A stretch of DNA of 64,000 nt from Epiperipatus broadwayi (taxonomy: Eukaryota; Onychophora; Udeonychophora; Euonychophora; Peripatidae): contig JAQFVV010000288.1 in NCBI GenBank assembly GCA_028023455.1, positions 622,001 to 686,000 of the forward strand, given 5' to 3'. The notes below the pieces were generated by a model. It made no database searches. It saw only the letters and a program-made list of their open reading frames with translations, and was not told the origin of the DNA. Both the position numbers and the translations under genes were made by a program. Shown here piece after piece: positions 1 to 11,115 of the stretch. The stretch's first letter is position 1. Each line of letters begins with the position of its first letter.

Positions 1-56
1 ACCTAAAGGGTTTTTTCTTAAAATAAATAAAGTGCTGGATGGCTAGTGTTATAATT

Positions 57-74
57 TGGTAGCAGAGTGTTGGA
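57..74 (+). promoter_or_regulatory. Primer binding site, initiator tRNA-Met type
   Basis: TGGTAGCAGAG is what the 3' end of animal initiator tRNA-Met (ending CTCTGCTACCA) would pair with. It sits directly after LTR-end sequence that includes an AATAAA-type polyadenylation signal near 24-36. The same site, decayed, lies at 28286-28302 on the minus strand next to the same LTR end, which supports the reading. Confidence 0.7.
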
Positions 75-977
75 ATTATTGGTAGCTTGCTACCAATTAT
101 GTTAGTATGTCCACCTGATGGACCAGAAACCTTCAAGAACAGTCAGAGTTAAAGAGAAAAATATTTTAAAAAATTATTTTTCTTAGTAAATTTAAAAGAT
201 AGGCAGGTAGTACAATGGTGTAGCAAACGTAAGATGTAACTGACCCAGGTAACAGTTAGTGGGAAAGAATGTCAAAAAATAACTAATTTAGGTTTAATGT
301 GTCAGCTAGTATTGTTTAACAGAATGTATCAAATTGACACAACCAATACACAGTTGAAATTTCATATGACTGCGTAAATATGATTAAAAAAAGAAAACAA
401 ACGATACTCTGGGCAAATTATGATAGAAGAACAAGAAGAACAAACAATAGAACTAAGAAGTTGGGAGTTGTTTGTATGTTCATGTAAAATAAGAATAAAA
501 AGAAAAGTTTTTTTTTTGTTTACATAAGAGTAGATAGATCAGTCACTTCTGAAATGGAAGCAGTGATCTGGGTTATAAAAATAAAAACTTTTGTGGGAAA
601 CAGAGGGGAAATACCGAATAGGCACTTAGAGTCCTTGGACATTTTTTCTCATGTAATGAATTCAGAGAATCAAAGTTAGCATAGCCTGTAGCTACATGCA
701 AAATGAGCTCAAATTTGTTGGTTGTCAATGGGAGAAAAACTGACAAACTTTGAGGAATACAAACAGGTGCTGTTAGAAAACTATTGAGGGGATGGACTTC
801 AGGGAAAATGTTAAATTTTAGGTAGCACAGGACAAATGAAGAACATGGGGAATTAATGATTGAATTTTTTATAAACAAGTGATCAAATTAAGAATGGTGA
901 CAGCATATAAGATATCTGAATGACAGATTCTGTGTTTAGTAAGATGGGGTTTTCCAGAAAACATTGAAGATATAATA

Positions 978-1543
978 TTGGGGAACGATACAGTAGAAAA
1001 AACTGCAGATATACTCATGATGCTAGACAGCAATAGACAACATAAGGAAAGTCAGAGTAAGAAAGGGAATGCTGAGGATTCTTGTGTACAAGTAAAAAAC
1101 TTAGTACAAAATGAGGAAAGGGAGGAGATGAGAATGGCACTTCAGTCCTGTCCTAAAATAGGGATAAGTATCAAAGGAACAGTGGTTAATGCTCTGCTCA
1201 ACTCAGGAAGTCAGGTATCAGTAATGTTACAGAAAACCTTTAATGAGATATGTCAGAGCAATGTAAAATTAAAACCTTATCATTAAAGAATGTTTACATA
1301 ATGTTGGCGAATGGGAAAAGAGCTAAGCTAGAATCAGAACAAGATTGGGGGAGTGTGTGTATAGCAGAAAATGAATACAACCACATCATGTTAATCTTAG
1401 AGGAACTAATATATGATGCTATCTTGGGGTCAGACTTTATGTGCAAAACAGTTTGCATGTTAGATTATGAAAGTCGTCAGGTGAGAATCAACAAGGCTAT
1501 AATTTCATTTGATGTCTGCAAGACAAATGATGATAATGTGTAG
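978..1543 (+). pseudogene. Gypsy-like aspartic protease remnant
   Basis: Two overlapping frames (978-1286 and 1250-1543) together give a retropepsin. The active-site region reads LLNSGSQVSVM, where the family has D-S-G, so the catalytic Asp has become Asn. The C-terminal ILGSDFM matches the usual I-L-G-x-D motif. The upstream part (about 60 residues, polar) may be the Gag-Pol linker. The frameshift near 1260 and the D-to-N change make it non-functional. Confidence 0.75.
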
Positions 1544-1559
1544 GAATAGAGAAAAGATG

Positions 1560-2470
1560 ATGGAAGGTGGATGTGGTGGGAGTAAGAAAAGGGAATGGTC
1601 GAAGGAGTTGTTGGATAAATATGAGAGTGTGTTTTCAAAAAAACCTGGAGTTATTGAGGGATGCAAGCACATGATTGGGCTTGTAAAAGATCAACCATAT
1701 CCTGCTCAAGCATATCCCATATTTCATCAATACAGAAGTGCAGTGGAAAAACAACTAGAGAATATGTTGAAATGGGGAATTATTTTAAGTGCTCCTCCTA
1801 TACAAGAACCCGATAGTGACAACAAAGAAAAATGAGTCTGTCTGGTTATGTCTAGGTGCACAGCAATTGAATAAAAATGTCAGTGTTAGAAACCAATGCC
1901 CCACCACCTATAAGTGAATTACTTATAAAATTTTCATAAAACAAAAATATTCTCAACTTTTGATTTTAACGACCAGTTAATGGCAGATCAGACTGCATCC
2001 TGAGGACCAGAAATTCACCGCTTTCTACTATAATGAATATCATATAGTTTCAACCGAATTTCTTTCAGATTAAAAAACAGCAGGGCATGACTAATATAAT
2101 GCCTGGACCATGTATTGTCAAAGTAAATTGAGGGCTTGATTTTGATGTACATAGATGATATAATTCTAGTCTTAGAAAGTGTAGAAGAACACTTTGAACA
2201 TTTGAAGTGTCTGTTTTGTGAATGTAAAAACAATGGAATTAAAAATAAATTTGGGCAAAAGCCATTTAATGACTCCAGAGGTAAGATTCACGTTATTAGT
2301 GAGCAAGGAATATCTCCAATTCCAGAGAATATACAAGCTATATAAGATTTTCCTAGACCAAAGAAGAAAAAAGACATTAAATCTTTCCTCAGATTGTGCA
2401 ATTTCTTTAAAGAATTTTATAAAAAATTTTCCTCAGACATGGAGCCTCTATTACAACTACTAAGGAAGGA
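1560..2470 (+). pseudogene. Gypsy-like reverse transcriptase remnant
   Basis: The N-terminal fingers are readable at 1580-1835 (KYESVFSKKPG, then AVEKQLENMLKWGII). The catalytic box reads MYIDDIILV with YIDD at 2148-2159, followed by VEEHFEHLKC and a connection region ending near FYKKFSSDMEPL (frame changes at about 2230 and 2340). Stops and indels interrupt it in several places. Order and motifs are those of Ty3/Gypsy Pol. Confidence 0.85.
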
Positions 2471-2529
2471 GAAAAAATGGGCATGAGACTAACAACATGA
2501 GCGCAGCTTTGAAAGTGTAAAAAAGAGTT

Positions 2530-2870
2530 TTCTAAGAGAAGTCATTCTGACATACCCAGATTATGGAGAGATGTTTGTGGTACAAACAGACAGCAGTGGA
2601 ATGAGATTATGGGCCATGCAGTCTCAGGTACAAAATAATGGGAGGGAGTGGGTGCTTTTCTTTGTAAGCTACTTATTGAATGGGTCAGAAAAGAATTATA
2701 TAGTAACTGAGAGAGAGGCTTTAGTGATTATGTGGGCCTTTAAAAGTTTTAGACAATACTTATTAGGATCACATATAATAGTGATGAGTGACCACAGGAG
2801 CCTTGAGTTGTTCAATTACAGTTTTCTCACAAATAGTAGGCTGATTCGATGGAGTCTATTTCTATAAGTG
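2530..2870 (+). pseudogene. Gypsy-like RNase H remnant
   Basis: The frame 2571-2867 carries the RNase H landmarks in order: a TDSS active-site start, the TEREAL box near the middle, and VMSDHRSL near the end. This is the Ty3/Gypsy-type RNase H that follows RT. It reads into a stop soon after the last motif, and the following 300 bases to the integrase are eroded. Confidence 0.8.
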
Positions 2871-3221
2871 TTCAATTATAGAATACAGTACTGCTGAAGC
2901 AAAGACAATATGGCAGCAGATGTTTTAAGCTGCTATGCAATAGAACATAAAGAATAACATCTGAATTTCAACAATGCATAGATATCTGTTGCTAAAGAAC
3001 ATAAAGGTGAGGAGATAAAGACTAAGAGATCTGCAAGAGGAGCATGCGAAGTGTAAAGAAATGGTATGTTATTTACTCCATCAACCTATAAGTAGATCTA
3101 TAAATATCTCTTTATGGAAAGAGAGAAAATGGTATTGTTTAAAAGATGGACTTTTGCAATGCAGAATGAGAGATGGCAAACATATGTGAGTCATCCTTCC
3201 ACTGGCCATGTGGGAACAAGT

Positions 3222-3463
3222 GATCAATTATATACACAAAAGATATGGACATTATGGGGCAAGCAAGATTGAAGGATGGATAGGCCATTGGTTTTATTGG
3301 CCAGGGATGTATAGAAGTATCTTAAACATCATTGAGGGATATGATCAAGTACATACACAAAAGATATGGACATTATGGGGCAAGAAAGACTGAAGGATGG
3401 ATAGGCCATTGGTTTTATTGGTCAGGGATGTATAGAAGTATTTTAAACATTATTGAGGGATGT
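3222..3463 (+). repeat. 121-bp tandem duplication in the integrase zinc domain
   Basis: Two adjacent copies of about 121 bp differ at only a handful of bases, so the duplication is younger than the general decay of the element. Only the second copy runs on into the CxxC part of the zinc finger. Confidence 0.9.
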
Positions 3464-4069
3464 AATGTGTGTGCAAAAACCATACCCCTAAGACATCAAG
3501 CATGGGTCCATTGACACCCATATATGCATATCAGCCCAACAGTTTGTTGGCAATAGACTTCTATTGACCCATACCCCAGTTTAATAGAAAGAAATATCTT
3601 GTTGTGGCCTATGACATTTTTCCCAAGTTCGTAGCTGTTTACCTATGGTGTAGGCTATTGCCAGACAGACTATAAAAGTACTTGAACATCAGCATTTTTG
3701 AGATGTGGGAATCCCAAAGCAAATAATATCGGGCCATGGAATACTCTTTTTGTCCAAGGAATGGAAAAGATAGATGGAACATCACAAGATAAGGCATAAC
3801 CTCACTTTGATTCGCAATCCACAATCCACTCTCTGTGAGTGAATTATGAGAAAGATGGGGCATTTATTTTATGTGTACCTTCAGAAATATCATCAAAAGT
3901 GGGTGAATGGCACAACAAAAGTCACTAACATGATAAATTTGTCAAAGAATAAATCCATAGGGTTCAAGCACAACAGACTCCACCAGGTAAAAAATATTAT
4001 ATACCCATTTAAAACCATTTTTCCAGTCAGACTGCCATATATTAATAAGAAAAGGGATGCTGATGAAAA

Positions 4070-4371
4070 GCATGCCATAGTCTCAGAAGGATGTGTAATA
4101 TGAGACAAAGAAGCAAGTGAGAGTTGGATATGCATTCAAGTTGGGGGATGAAGTTATGGTTAAGGTAAATCCAGTAAGCCATCTGAAAAAGGGAATATAT
4201 AAAAGGTTTCAACCTCATATGCATGCCACATGCTCAGAAGGATGGGTAATGTAAAACAAAAAAGGCAAGGGAGAGTCGGATATGCATTCAAGTTGAGGGA
4301 TGAAGTTATGGTGAGGGTAAATCCAGTAAGCCATACAGAGAAGGGAATATATAAAAAGTTTCAACCAATGT
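4070..4371 (+). repeat. 151-bp tandem duplication in the integrase C-terminal region
   Basis: Both copies begin with GCATGCCA and run through the GDEV region of the integrase C terminus to GGGAATATATAAAA. Scattered substitutions and small indels separate them. Confidence 0.85.
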
Positions 4372-4594
4372 ATGAGAGGCCATATAAAATTGTATGAGAA
4401 TATGGGAAGAATGGATTCAAGATAACTCAAGGATCAGAAAAAAGGGTAATATTCAATGCTCAATCCTAGCAATTAGAAGGGAAAAGATAGGGTTTTGCAA
4501 GTAAAGGATCACAATCATAATAAAGTACTTGGATTTTGTATTATTTTATTAAATTTTGGGAATTAGAGCTAAAATTCTCAGAATGACATTTTAC

Positions 4595-4630
4595 TCTCAA
4601 GAGGGGGATAGAATCTCAAGAGGGGGATAG
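4595..4630 (+). promoter_or_regulatory. Duplicated polypurine tract
   Basis: A 17-base block, TCTCAAGAGGGGGATAG, occurs at 4595-4611 and again at 4614-4630. It lies after the end of Pol and before LTR-like sequence, where the plus-strand primer of an LTR element is expected. The minus-strand relative has a comparable purine run at about 26127-26140, again just after a matching stretch containing CATTTTACTCTC. Confidence 0.7.
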
Positions 4631-7290
4631 GAAAGATATAGCGATGGAGTCATTACATGCTATTTGTCATGTGTAAATTTGTTGAAAGAGATTTGTTTAA
4701 AAAAAATTTAAAAATAAAATGTATTGTCTTGGTCAGCTCACTTATTCCATTAAAATAAGCATGTGCACAGATCAAACATGAAAACAAATATGGAGACATG
4801 ACAGAATAAGGGGAAATTTAAATGCTTTAACATAGTATTACTACGGACACCAAGGATACCTGTAAAAGGATTGATTCTTACATATCTTTGGGGGAGTGAC
4901 TTTAAACCAATCCCTCACATCACTCCCAGAAAAAAAAGTAATTCTCCTCCTGAAAAGATATGCAAGTTCAATAATTATTGGCATATATGAGATAAATAAT
5001 CATTCACAAAAAACTAATAAACAAGTATTCTCATGATAAATAAAGTTTTAATTTCTGATAAGAAAAATGGTGTCCCATTTGCTAGCTCAGCATACACTAT
5101 TCTCAGTTAAAAAAATGGGGATGGGAAAACTCACACAATTAATTAATAATTTTGTTGGAAAAGTAAATGACAAAAAGAACAAAAATATATAGCAGTAATC
5201 ACTTTCAGAATCATAAGATAAATCTTTTATTAGCCCATTATCCCATACCATTTATAATATGATAATAATAAAATTAACATCACAAGGCTGAATAAATATA
5301 TAAAACAGAGATTACTAACTAAATAAATCATTTTAATAAAATAAAAAAATATATAATTATAAAATAAATTTTTAATAAAGTAAGCATTAGAATAAATGAA
5401 GGAAAATTTATTTTTTAATAAAACAATGGATTGAATAACTAATACATAAAAGATAGTGATTTATGGATTATAAACCCACACACACATGCATTAAGCAAAC
5501 AAAAAGAATTTAATAAGTTACCTAAAAGGTGTATTTATGTACATATGTACATGAGATATATATTTATGAAATTGTGTGTATTAAGTTTAAAACAAAACAA
5601 AAAATAGAGTGTACCCAATAAACTCTATAAGCTTCACCCTTCTCTGGGCTTTGAGTGGGCTATACATCTATTCATCTAATGTGACTAGGACTGGCCTTGA
5701 AGCACCACCATTTCATGGAATTTATCATTATCACTTGGTGTTTGAATCTCAGTATTTACATTTTTTGGATATCAGGAGAAGAGCTGGATGGACACACTGA
5801 AATGGTATTCTATGCCATAAATATTTTACAAGACAGTATAGTACTTGGTTTGCATCTGTAGGTAGATTTTTGGGTTTCTTTTCTGTTGGATAATGGTTAT
5901 AAACTATGGACAGTATTTTCTTGTCGTACAAACTTCTGGTTAATTACTGGCCTCACCAACATGTTGCAATTTGAATGTCTATCGACATTAACTCAGTAAC
6001 TGGTGGAATAATCATATGCACATCATTTAGCTTTCCAATAGTTAGCTAGATAACTGTTCGACAATTACTCTACACCACTTAATTGTCCGATGTTTAAATC
6101 ATTGACTACTGACTGGTTTTAACTGGACAAATGGCTCAATGGTTATTTGAGTGACTGCATGAATTAGAATACATTTGTTCAGAATAACTTAATGAATTTG
6201 AATTAGAATAACTCCCAAGGATTATAGTGAATCAGAATCAGCATGATTAATTGAAAAGTTGAAAGACTTCAAATGGTTCCAGAAACAGCATTAGATTAAC
6301 AATAAAATTAGAATTAGACTCCCAATAACATTAGCATTCGAAAAACAAAAATGAACCCCCCCCCTCTCACAACTTCAGAACAGATATATATGCATATATA
6401 CAATCAATACATTCTCAATTCAGGTATGCCCTCCAAGAAAAAAAAGTTAATGAATCTTTTTTTGGTTTTACTAATTGGTTTAGACGATTAATGAAACATT
6501 CTAATGCAATTACTTAAGTGCTCTCAAGAATTTTATTTCCACTTAGTTTTCTATCTCCATTCAGACAGCAATATGAATAATGGAAATTTTAATATATGAT
6601 AACATATATTTCCCTTTCAATAATTACATTATACACAATCGAAATTAAAAAAAAACATTTCACTTAACTTGGACATTTCTCTCTCTCCGCATCATCACAA
6701 GTTTAAACAAGTTCTTTTGTCCAGTTGAAATTATTTTAAAATGGAAAGGTAACAAAAATGCCTTTAGGCTTTTTTTAAATCGAAGACAATGTCCCCCCTC
6801 TTTTGCTCAAATGTGACTGAAGACAAAAATAACCTTTAAAACTTCAATTATACAAATCATATACCTACCCCCCATTTAATGGCATTTTACATATTTTAGG
6901 CCATTAAATTATATACCATTATCTTGTGCTTGGCCATAAATTGCGCCTGGCACAATATATTTATGGTATAAGTAGCTTCATTCTTATCTTATAATATTAA
7001 AGTAATGAAATGTGTGCATATATAAAAATAAATGTTGAAAAGAAAGGAATTTTCTCAAAATAATACACTTGAAAGCTGATTCAAATAAAAGAAATAAAAG
7101 CTGAAAAACACAACAAAGGAAAAATATGATTGCAATGGCTTGTGATAAGTAACAAACAAATGATTAATTACTACTATTTAATTAAAATATAAACCAAAGG
7201 AAAGAATCTCATAGCTAAAAGAAAATGAACAGAAACCAAATAGGAAAGTAGTAGAATGTCCTATGGATCCTAAGATAAGGAAACACTGGA

Positions 7291-7298
7291 TATATAAG
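7291..7298 (+). promoter_or_regulatory. TATA-like box of the LTR unit
   Basis: TATATAAG lies in a block conserved among three LTR copies (also 29241-29248 and, mutated to TATTTAAG, 25576-25583, both minus strand). Conservation of the block and its place inside an LTR-like unit suggest a retrotransposon promoter. Confidence 0.5.
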
Positions 7299-7321
7299 AG
7301 AGAGCTTGGTATTAGTTAATT

Positions 7322-7323
7322 TA

Positions 7324-7405
<82 letters not shown>

Positions 7406-7428
7406 CATCATCATCATTATTATTATAG
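7322..7428. repeat. (TTA/ATT)n microsatellite
   Basis: About 30 tandem ATT units followed by a few ATC units and more ATT. It is inserted in the LTR-like unit just after the TATA-like box; the inverted copy near 29200 lacks it. Confidence 0.95.
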
Positions 7429-8240
7429 TTACAGTATTATATTATATTGAAAAATAAGTCAAAGTTGGTCCTGTTAAATAAAAAAATGCATTGCTGAACC
7501 TATCAAATTGTGCGGCTGGCCTGAACCTTTGCTACAATAACACCTACAATTACTTCAAAAAATAAAAATGCTTGTTTGAACCTGAGAATCATTGGAGTGA
7601 CCATGTCCAGAATAGTTCATATGTCATCACCAAGAAATAAAAAGCCTATGACAAATCATCATCAACCAGTTGAAGCAACAGAATCAGCAGAAGCTAGATT
7701 TCCCTATTGTGCATACTACAGTGTTTAAATTCTAGGTAAAATCATATTATTTTCCTTTATCTTCAAACTTTTAATTATAACCATTGTAAACCAGTGAGAT
7801 AAAACTTTTAAACTTTATAAGAGCTATTAAATTCTAGGCTATTATTACGTACATTAGCTTTCATAATCAGAAAGTTAAAATCAAATCTCATTAGGGTGTG
7901 TTTGTACTTTAATTAAATGTGCTTTTATTTCTACTTGTATCATTTAAATTTATAAATTATCTAATGTATTACAAAAGTGTATGTATGCATTTCTATTATG
8001 GGATGAGAATGAGAAGTTAAACAAAGAGAGTGGGGTATAGAAATATTTAATTATCGTTAGTGATTTGAGCCAACATTAAAAGAAAGGGAAAATTTTGGCA
8101 ATAGATTTTGAATTGTGGCAATGTTTTAATAACTAAATAACTATGAAATTGAGATTGAGAAATAGAGGTTTAATATGTGGGCAGAGCATTTGGAGCAGCT
8201 ACAATCCAATGAGCTGGCTAGGAGGGCAGGTGCTAAATAT

Positions 8241-8480
8241 AAAAAAAAAAAATTTCTTATTAAATTTAAAAGGAAGGTGGGTGGTACAATATATAGATAT
8301 ATATATAAAATTAAATATTTATAAATACAGTAATTAGATAATTAAAAATTATCCTAGTAATCTTTGTCAACTAATATCATGAGGCTGAATAAATATACAA
8401 AATGAATATTACTAACTAAATAAATCATTTTAATAAAACAAAAAAAAAATTAAAATTGAAAAGATTTAAAATATTAAAAA
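8241..8480 (+). repeat. Leader and LTR fragments after the LTR-like unit
   Basis: 8250-8300 resembles the element leader at 165-225 (shared AAATTTAAAAG then GGTGGTACAAT-type pieces), and 8375-8450 repeats 5285-5345 (GGCTGAATAAATATA, then ACTAACTAAATAAATCATTTTAATAAAA). So the sequence passes from LTR end to leader and back into LTR, as expected from unequal recombination between tandem copies. Confidence 0.55.
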
Positions 8481-9050
8481 TTATTCCAACATCTTTCAAA
8501 ACATGATTAATTATCTCAAAATTTATAAATTATTCTTACTTTGTTTCTCACTTTCTTTCTTCTAAATTTGGCAAAATTTAAGGTATAATATTCGACTTTA
8601 AAAATTTCTATGATTCAAATAAAAGAAAAAACTTCATTTGAGCATTTGAAATTTTAATTTAGCTGTTGTATATTGTTATAGCTGGAATATTATTGACAAG
8701 AAGAATGATTTGTAAAAACTTTCTGTTTTTATACAGTTTATGCGTAAATCTCCTGAAATGTTTAGATTTTTAATTGCCTATTGTTTAAATACATTTCATT
8801 TATTACAGATAAAAAATAGAATAATAAAATCAGTTTTATTTTCACACACAGCCACATAACCTTGAGCTCAGGCTATCCCTAAGTCATCTGACTCTAAATT
8901 AATATTTAATTTTAAATTTTTTAAAAAATATACATTACAGTTTATTAATCAAACAGCATATATATATATACAATATTATTTTCTAAAATATTGATTATAT
9001 TAAATTTATTACAAAATAATAATTTATTGTGAGTTCCCTAATTCACTGTG
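8481..9050. other. AT-rich spacer
   Basis: No coding frame or recognised element. It is more than 75% A+T by eye, with a short (TA)n near 8958-8970. Confidence 0.6.
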
Positions 9051-9051
9051 A

Positions 9052-9055
9052 ATAC

Positions 9056-9112
<57 letters not shown>
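9052..9112. repeat. (TA)n microsatellite at the left edge of satellite array A
   Basis: Nearly pure TA dinucleotides with one early interruption. The satellite begins directly after it, and another (TA)n (10190-10213) closes the array on the other side. Confidence 0.95.
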
Positions 9113-9114
<2 letters not shown>

Positions 9115-9115
<1 letters not shown>

Positions 9116-10196
9116 ATAAAAACACAAGTTAAAAAACTTGCTAACGCTTGTATTTATGACAATAGATGGTGTTCTACCAAAAACACCATCAAACATAGTT
9201 TTCTGTTTACATAAACATCAGAGCAAGCATTCACTACCTCTAACTTTAATTTCCACCTTCAGATCATGATTTCAAGCTATTTGCTATCGTCAGTGAAGGA
9301 CAGGAATAAGAAAATAGATCTAAACACAAACTCTGAGCATTTATGAAACATTTTCTATTCAGTTTGCAAATGTGAATCTTTTAGACATGTAATGTCTTCA
9401 AACTCAGCATAGCAAACCAGATAGCTACATGGGTCTGATCTCAGTTCAGCATCACCACATAGTAGAAGCCTCTGCAATATATACCATTGCAAGAAAGACC
9501 TCAAAGGTACATTTATGAAAAACAAAAAAACACAAGTTAAAAAACTTGCTAACGCTTGTATTTATGACAATAGATGGTGTTCTACCAAAAACACCATCAA
9601 ACATAGTTTTCTGTTTACATAAACATCAGAGCAAGCATTCACTACCTCTAACTTTAATTCCCACCTTCAGATCATGATTTTAAGCTATTTGCTATCGTCA
9701 GTGAAGGACAGGAATAAGAAAATAGATCTAAACACAAACTCTGAGTGTTTATGAAACATTTTCTATTCAGCTTGCAAGTGTGAATCTTTTAGACATGTAA
9801 TGTCTTCAAACTCAGCATAGCAAACCAGATAGCTACATGGGTGAAAGCATGAATCTTTTAGACATGTAATTTCTTCAAACTCAGCATAGCAAACCAGATA
9901 GCTACATGGGTCAGACCCATGTAGCTATCTGGTTTGCTATGCTGAGTTTGAAGACATTACGTGTCTAAAAGATTCACGCTTGCAAGCTGAATAGAAAATG
10001 TTTCATAAACGCTCAGAGTTTGTGTTTAGATCTATTTTCTTATTCCTGTCCTTCACTGACAATAGCAAATAGCTTGAAATCATGATCTGAAGGTGGAAAT
10101 TAAAGTTAGAGTTAGTGAATGCTTGCTCTGATGTTTATGTAAACAGAAACTACGCTTGACAGTGTTTTTGGTAGAACGCCATCTATTGTCATATAT
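9115..10196. repeat. Satellite array A: two direct ~400-bp units, then an inverted unit
   Basis: Unit 1 (from 9120) and unit 2 (from about 9528) are direct copies with a period near 408 bp. Unit 2 has an internal partial duplication (9781-9840 / 9844-9910). At 9913 the sequence turns back: CTACATGGGTC-A-GACCCATGTAG, after which 9914-10196 is the reverse complement of the unit back to its start. The unit shares its ground plan with array B at 12530-15665 (AATAGATGG near the (TA)n edge, CCATTGCAAG, AAAGGTACATTTATGA). No protein is encoded. Confidence 0.9.
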
Positions 10197-10213
10197 ATAT
10201 ATATATATATATA

Positions 10214-10510
10214 GTAACCAGACCACCATACAATCCCTTTATTACCTCGGTTGTAACAATTTCCTGATGAGCATGCTCCAGGAAGGGACTATCAATTGGC
10301 ATTCCACAATGCAGATGTTAACCCACCCTACAACAATATTTCCTGCTCATCAGAGGATGTAGCAGCATAGAGGCTGGAAGCATCTAGACATTTCTATGTT
10401 TGTTTTTCAAAACGGTGCCACTAGAGTTCCATCTCACTACAACCTGACTTACTTAGGTCTAGTTATATCGGACATAGCTCAGGCGGCATGAGATTCTCAT
10501 GAACAAGTGC
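10214..10510. other. Short less AT-rich segment, unknown
   Basis: This stretch has clearly more G+C than its surroundings and no long frame. The two copies of a TCCTG(A/C)TGAGCA / TGCTCATCAG-like phrase (about 10262 and 10343) make a loose inverted pair. It could be the body of a SINE or a decayed exon; I do not recognise it. Confidence 0.3.
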
Positions 10511-10604
10511 ACTGGATGATGAGTGATGCAATAACAAAAAAAAAATAGAATTGAACAACTGGATAACTAATATTAATTTTAAGTAACAATAATTTTATTT
10601 AATA

Positions 10605-11115
10605 ACAGGTTTAAATAAATGTTCATCAAACAAAGTATTTCATTGACAGTCCATTGTGTTCCTTCGGCCTACTTCCAATAACATTTTTATATGACTTAAA
10701 GAATGTAGTTTGTTGAGAGTATAATAAAGTCCTTCTTTCAATTGTTCTTTACAGTTTACATCTTTAATCATTTAGTAAATCCACAGAGAGGAGTGTGATA
10801 TATTAAGACAACAGAGAGAATAATGAAGACAACTGGTAGCATTTAATTCAGAGTTCCACTTAATTCCGCAAATATTTATTTACAGTCCATTGTGTATCTT
10901 AGTATACATCCAGTAATAGGGCAATCTGAATTAAAGAATGCAAGTTCTTTAACAATTTACATTTTACACCTAATTCCGAGTTCCACTTAATTCGCAAATA
11001 GTTTATTTACAATCCATTGTGCATCTTTGTATGTATACAATAATAGAGAAATATGAATTAAAGAATGCAAGTTCTTTAATAATTTCTGTTTAATGTCTAA
11101 TTCCGAGTTCCAGTT
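10605..11115. repeat. ~125-130-bp tandem repeat, three diverged copies
   Basis: The phrases GAGTTCCACTTAATTC, TTTACA(G/A)TCCATTGTG and TTAAAGAATGCAAGTTCTTTAA recur in order at about 10850-10975 and 10980-11105. A more diverged copy (CAGTCCATTGTGTTCC, then TTAAAGAATGTAG) starts near 10640. It is non-coding. Confidence 0.8.

Larger units (their letters stand above)
3180..4465 (+). pseudogene. Gypsy-like integrase remnant with two internal tandem duplications
   Basis: The zinc-binding domain is readable (HKRYGHYGA, then FYWPGMYRSI and CNVCAKT), with a 121-bp tandem duplication at 3222-3342 / 3343-3463. The catalytic core at 3510-3850 is in pieces. The C-terminal domain (FKLGDEVMVKVNPVSH, then PMYEGPYKIV in mixed frames) is duplicated too: 4070-4220 / 4221-4371, period 151 bp. 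Neither period is a multiple of three, so each duplication changes the frame. Confidence 0.8.
1..4630 (+). mobile_element. Decayed Ty3/Gypsy-like LTR retrotransposon, internal region
   Basis: Reading left to right on the plus strand there is the end of an LTR, a primer binding site, an eroded leader and Gag region (about 75-970, no usable frame), then protease, RT, RNase H and integrase remnants in the Ty3/Gypsy order, and finally a polypurine tract. All domains are broken by stops and frameshifts, so this is a dead copy. Positions 1-100 are nearly repeated, inverted, at 28250-28370, which identifies a relative on the minus strand. The left end of the element lies outside the window. Confidence 0.85.
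4631..8240 (+). repeat. Long LTR-like unit of Gypsy element 1
   Basis: From the polypurine tract to about 8240 the sequence matches, colinearly and inverted, the block 28303-32368. Anchors seen by eye include 4738-5000 with 32110-32365, 6660-6800 with 30290-30440, 6870-6960 with 29820-29930, and 7480-7740 with 28870-29115. A TATA-like TATATAAG lies at 7291-7298 in one copy and at 29241-29248 in the other, after a shared GATAAGGAACACTG-type block. No protein frame is convincing. The simplest reading is an unusually long LTR (3.6-4.1 kb). An older transposon fused to an ordinary LTR is the alternative. Confidence 0.6.

Noticed and set aside
4733-6965. Possible protein-coding transposon in the LTR extension
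   Set aside because: All frames are short in both copies and none is shared between them, so it appears non-coding.
8143-9214. Short frames such as 8143-8337 and 9029-9214
   Set aside because: They run through LTR-like sequence or (TA)n and encode mainly Ile/Tyr repeats; no sign of selection.
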